Part shown: positions 4,945-5,777 of the stretch, one piece after another
How positions within the stretch are numbered: position 1 is the stretch's first letter
How the letters are laid out: each line of letters starts with the position of its first letter
NCBI GenBank assembly: GCA_012510695.1
Contig: JAAZHN010000094.1
Location: 1-5,777, forward strand
From: Mollicutes bacterium
GTDB taxonomy: Bacteria; Bacillota_I; Bacilli_A; RF39; UBA660
DNA: 5,777 bases
Direction: 5' to 3'
Translations under genes and position numbers: made by a program
The notes under the pieces: model-generated
What the model was told of the DNA's origin: nothing
The model's input: the letters and a program-made list of their open reading frames with translations, nothing else
The model's database searches: none

Positions 4945-5777
4945 ATGAAAAACAAACAAATTAAATATCGTTTTATCGAAGAAATATATTATGTAATAAA
5001 TAATATTATTGATAAATTAATGAATTTAAAAGTTAATCTCTTATTTCTTTTTATTATTGAGTTAATTGTGATGTTAGCTTTTATTAGAGTTTTAAAAATA
5101 CCATTTGATATTATTAAAAGCATAGGGCAAGATAGTTTTTCATTTATTTTATATCCAGCCTCGGTAATAATATTTAGGATTTGGTCAGGAATAATTGAAT
5201 TCGTTTATTTTTTCTTTGCACTTGTAACATTTATTTTCATCTATAATAAAAAATATCCTAATACTAAAAAAAATAAGGTTGAAAAAAAAGAATACCAAAG
5301 AGTATTTACTAATCTTTATAAAGTTATTATTGTCTTAGTGATTAGTTTTCCTTTATTAATTACATTACTATTACTGATCTTTGCTTTATTAATTAGTCTA
5401 TATTTATTGTTTCAAGGTATTACTTATATAAGTATTATTTTAATGGTTATACCTTTAATATTTTTAAACATTATATTAATAAATCGTTTATTTAAATACT
5501 TAAAAAGAAAAAGAAAGAAAAACATGTATATTCGGGGTTTAGTATTTGTTTGTTTAGCAATATTAGTTTTAGGTATTACATTATTTTCTAATGAATTATT
5601 AAAAACTAAGTTTTATAAACATGAGTTACCAAAAATGGATTTTTCAATTAAAACAGATACTTTAACAACTAAGATTGATGATAAGATGAAAGTAATATGT
5701 ATTGGTTGTGATAAAGATTATGAAATTATTTATGATAATAAATTAAATGATGAAATAGTTATTGAAGTCTCATATTA
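4945..5777 (+). CDS. Unidentified multi-pass membrane protein (partial, 3' end cut)
   Basis: An open frame of 277 complete codons runs from the ATG at 4945 off the right edge; the last two bases are TA, so a stop could follow at once. AGGTGG at 4935-4940, 4 nt before the ATG, supports the start. I do not recognise the family. Hydrophobic segments lie at about 31-50, 67-100 (probably one crossing), 126-157, 160-180 and 196-215. The basic stretches at 1-9, 102-119 and 181-193 (KRKRKK) should be cytoplasmic, which predicts the N-terminus inside, five crossings and the C-terminal part from about 216 outside. That part has alternating hydrophobic residues suggesting beta strands and a CIGC pair at 252-255. 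A beta-rich surface domain of the DUF4097 type is possible but unproven. Its place after whiA suggests only a loose link to division or envelope functions. Confidence 0.8.
   Translation, partial: MKNKQIKYRFIEEIYYVINNIIDKLMNLKVNLLFLFIIELIVMLAFIRVLKIPFDIIKSIGQDSFSFILYPASVIIFRIWSGIIEFVYFFFALVTFIFIYNKKYPNTKKNKVEKKEYQRVFTNLYKVIIVLVISFPLLITLLLLIFALLISLYLLFQGITYISIILMVIPLIFLNIILINRLFKYLKRKRKKNMYIRGLVFVCLAILVLGITLFSNELLKTKFYKHELPKMDFSIKTDTLTTKIDDKMKVICIGCDKDYEIIYDNKLNDEIVIEVSY

Noticed and set aside
1..5777. CRISPR array, insertion sequence, tRNA or rRNA
   Set aside because: No regularly spaced repeats, transposase-like frame, terminal inverted repeats or cloverleaf pattern were seen.

Overview
The window looks like a chromosome segment from an AT-rich, low-GC Gram-positive with a peptidoglycan wall. 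By eye, A+T is well above two thirds. The gene content (ftsE, ftsX, an exported M23 peptidase, whiA, a CIRCE/HrcA heat-shock operator) and strong AAGGAG-type ribosome binding sites fit a reduced-genome Bacilli relative such as the gut RF39 or Erysipelotrichia-like lineages, near the Mollicutes. This placement is an inference from composition and gene content, not a database result. A wall-less mycoplasma is unlikely because a secreted wall hydrolase is encoded. All eight tryptophans in the coding regions use TGG and no in-frame TGA occurs, so the standard bacterial code applies.

Layout. Positions 1-99 are the 3' end of a membrane-protein gene on the + strand. Positions 100-284 are a convergent intergenic gap with hairpins but no gene. 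On the - strand lie an RNHCP-type zinc-binding protein (285-599) and a small heat-shock protein of the Hsp20 family (642-1040). The hsp20 gene has a near-perfect CIRCE operator (1079-1105) whose right arm contains part of the -35 hexamer. Divergently, the + strand carries a tightly packed cluster: ftsE (1184-1894), ftsX (1872-2771), a coiled-coil plus M23 hydrolase (2768-3982) and whiA (4003-4896). ftsE/ftsX overlap by 23 nt, ftsX/hydrolase by 4 nt, and the hydrolase-whiA gap is 20 nt. From 4945 to the right edge runs an unrecognised protein with about five membrane segments and an extracytoplasmic C-terminus, cut by the window end.

How the genes work together. FtsE (ATPase) and FtsX (membrane subunit) form the division-associated type VII ABC mechanotransmission complex. 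The exported protein encoded next has the layout expected of its partner: signal peptide, long coiled coil, then a peptidase domain with all metal and catalytic residues present. It therefore looks like an FtsX-activated wall-splitting enzyme, comparable in role to PcsB or CwlO but with an M23 catalytic domain. WhiA, a regulator linked to cell division and chromosome segregation in other Gram-positives, appears co-transcribed. The hsp20 and RNHCP genes are separate stress or housekeeping units.

Two start corrections matter. The longest hsp20 reading frame would begin inside the CIRCE operator; the real start is 1040. The longest ftsE frame would begin upstream of a consensus extended -10 box; the real start is most likely 1184. 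No wholly new system is evident. The most interesting points are CIRCE control of hsp20, the ftsEX-M23-whiA grouping, cysteine-rich exported domains, and predicted very short 5' leaders.
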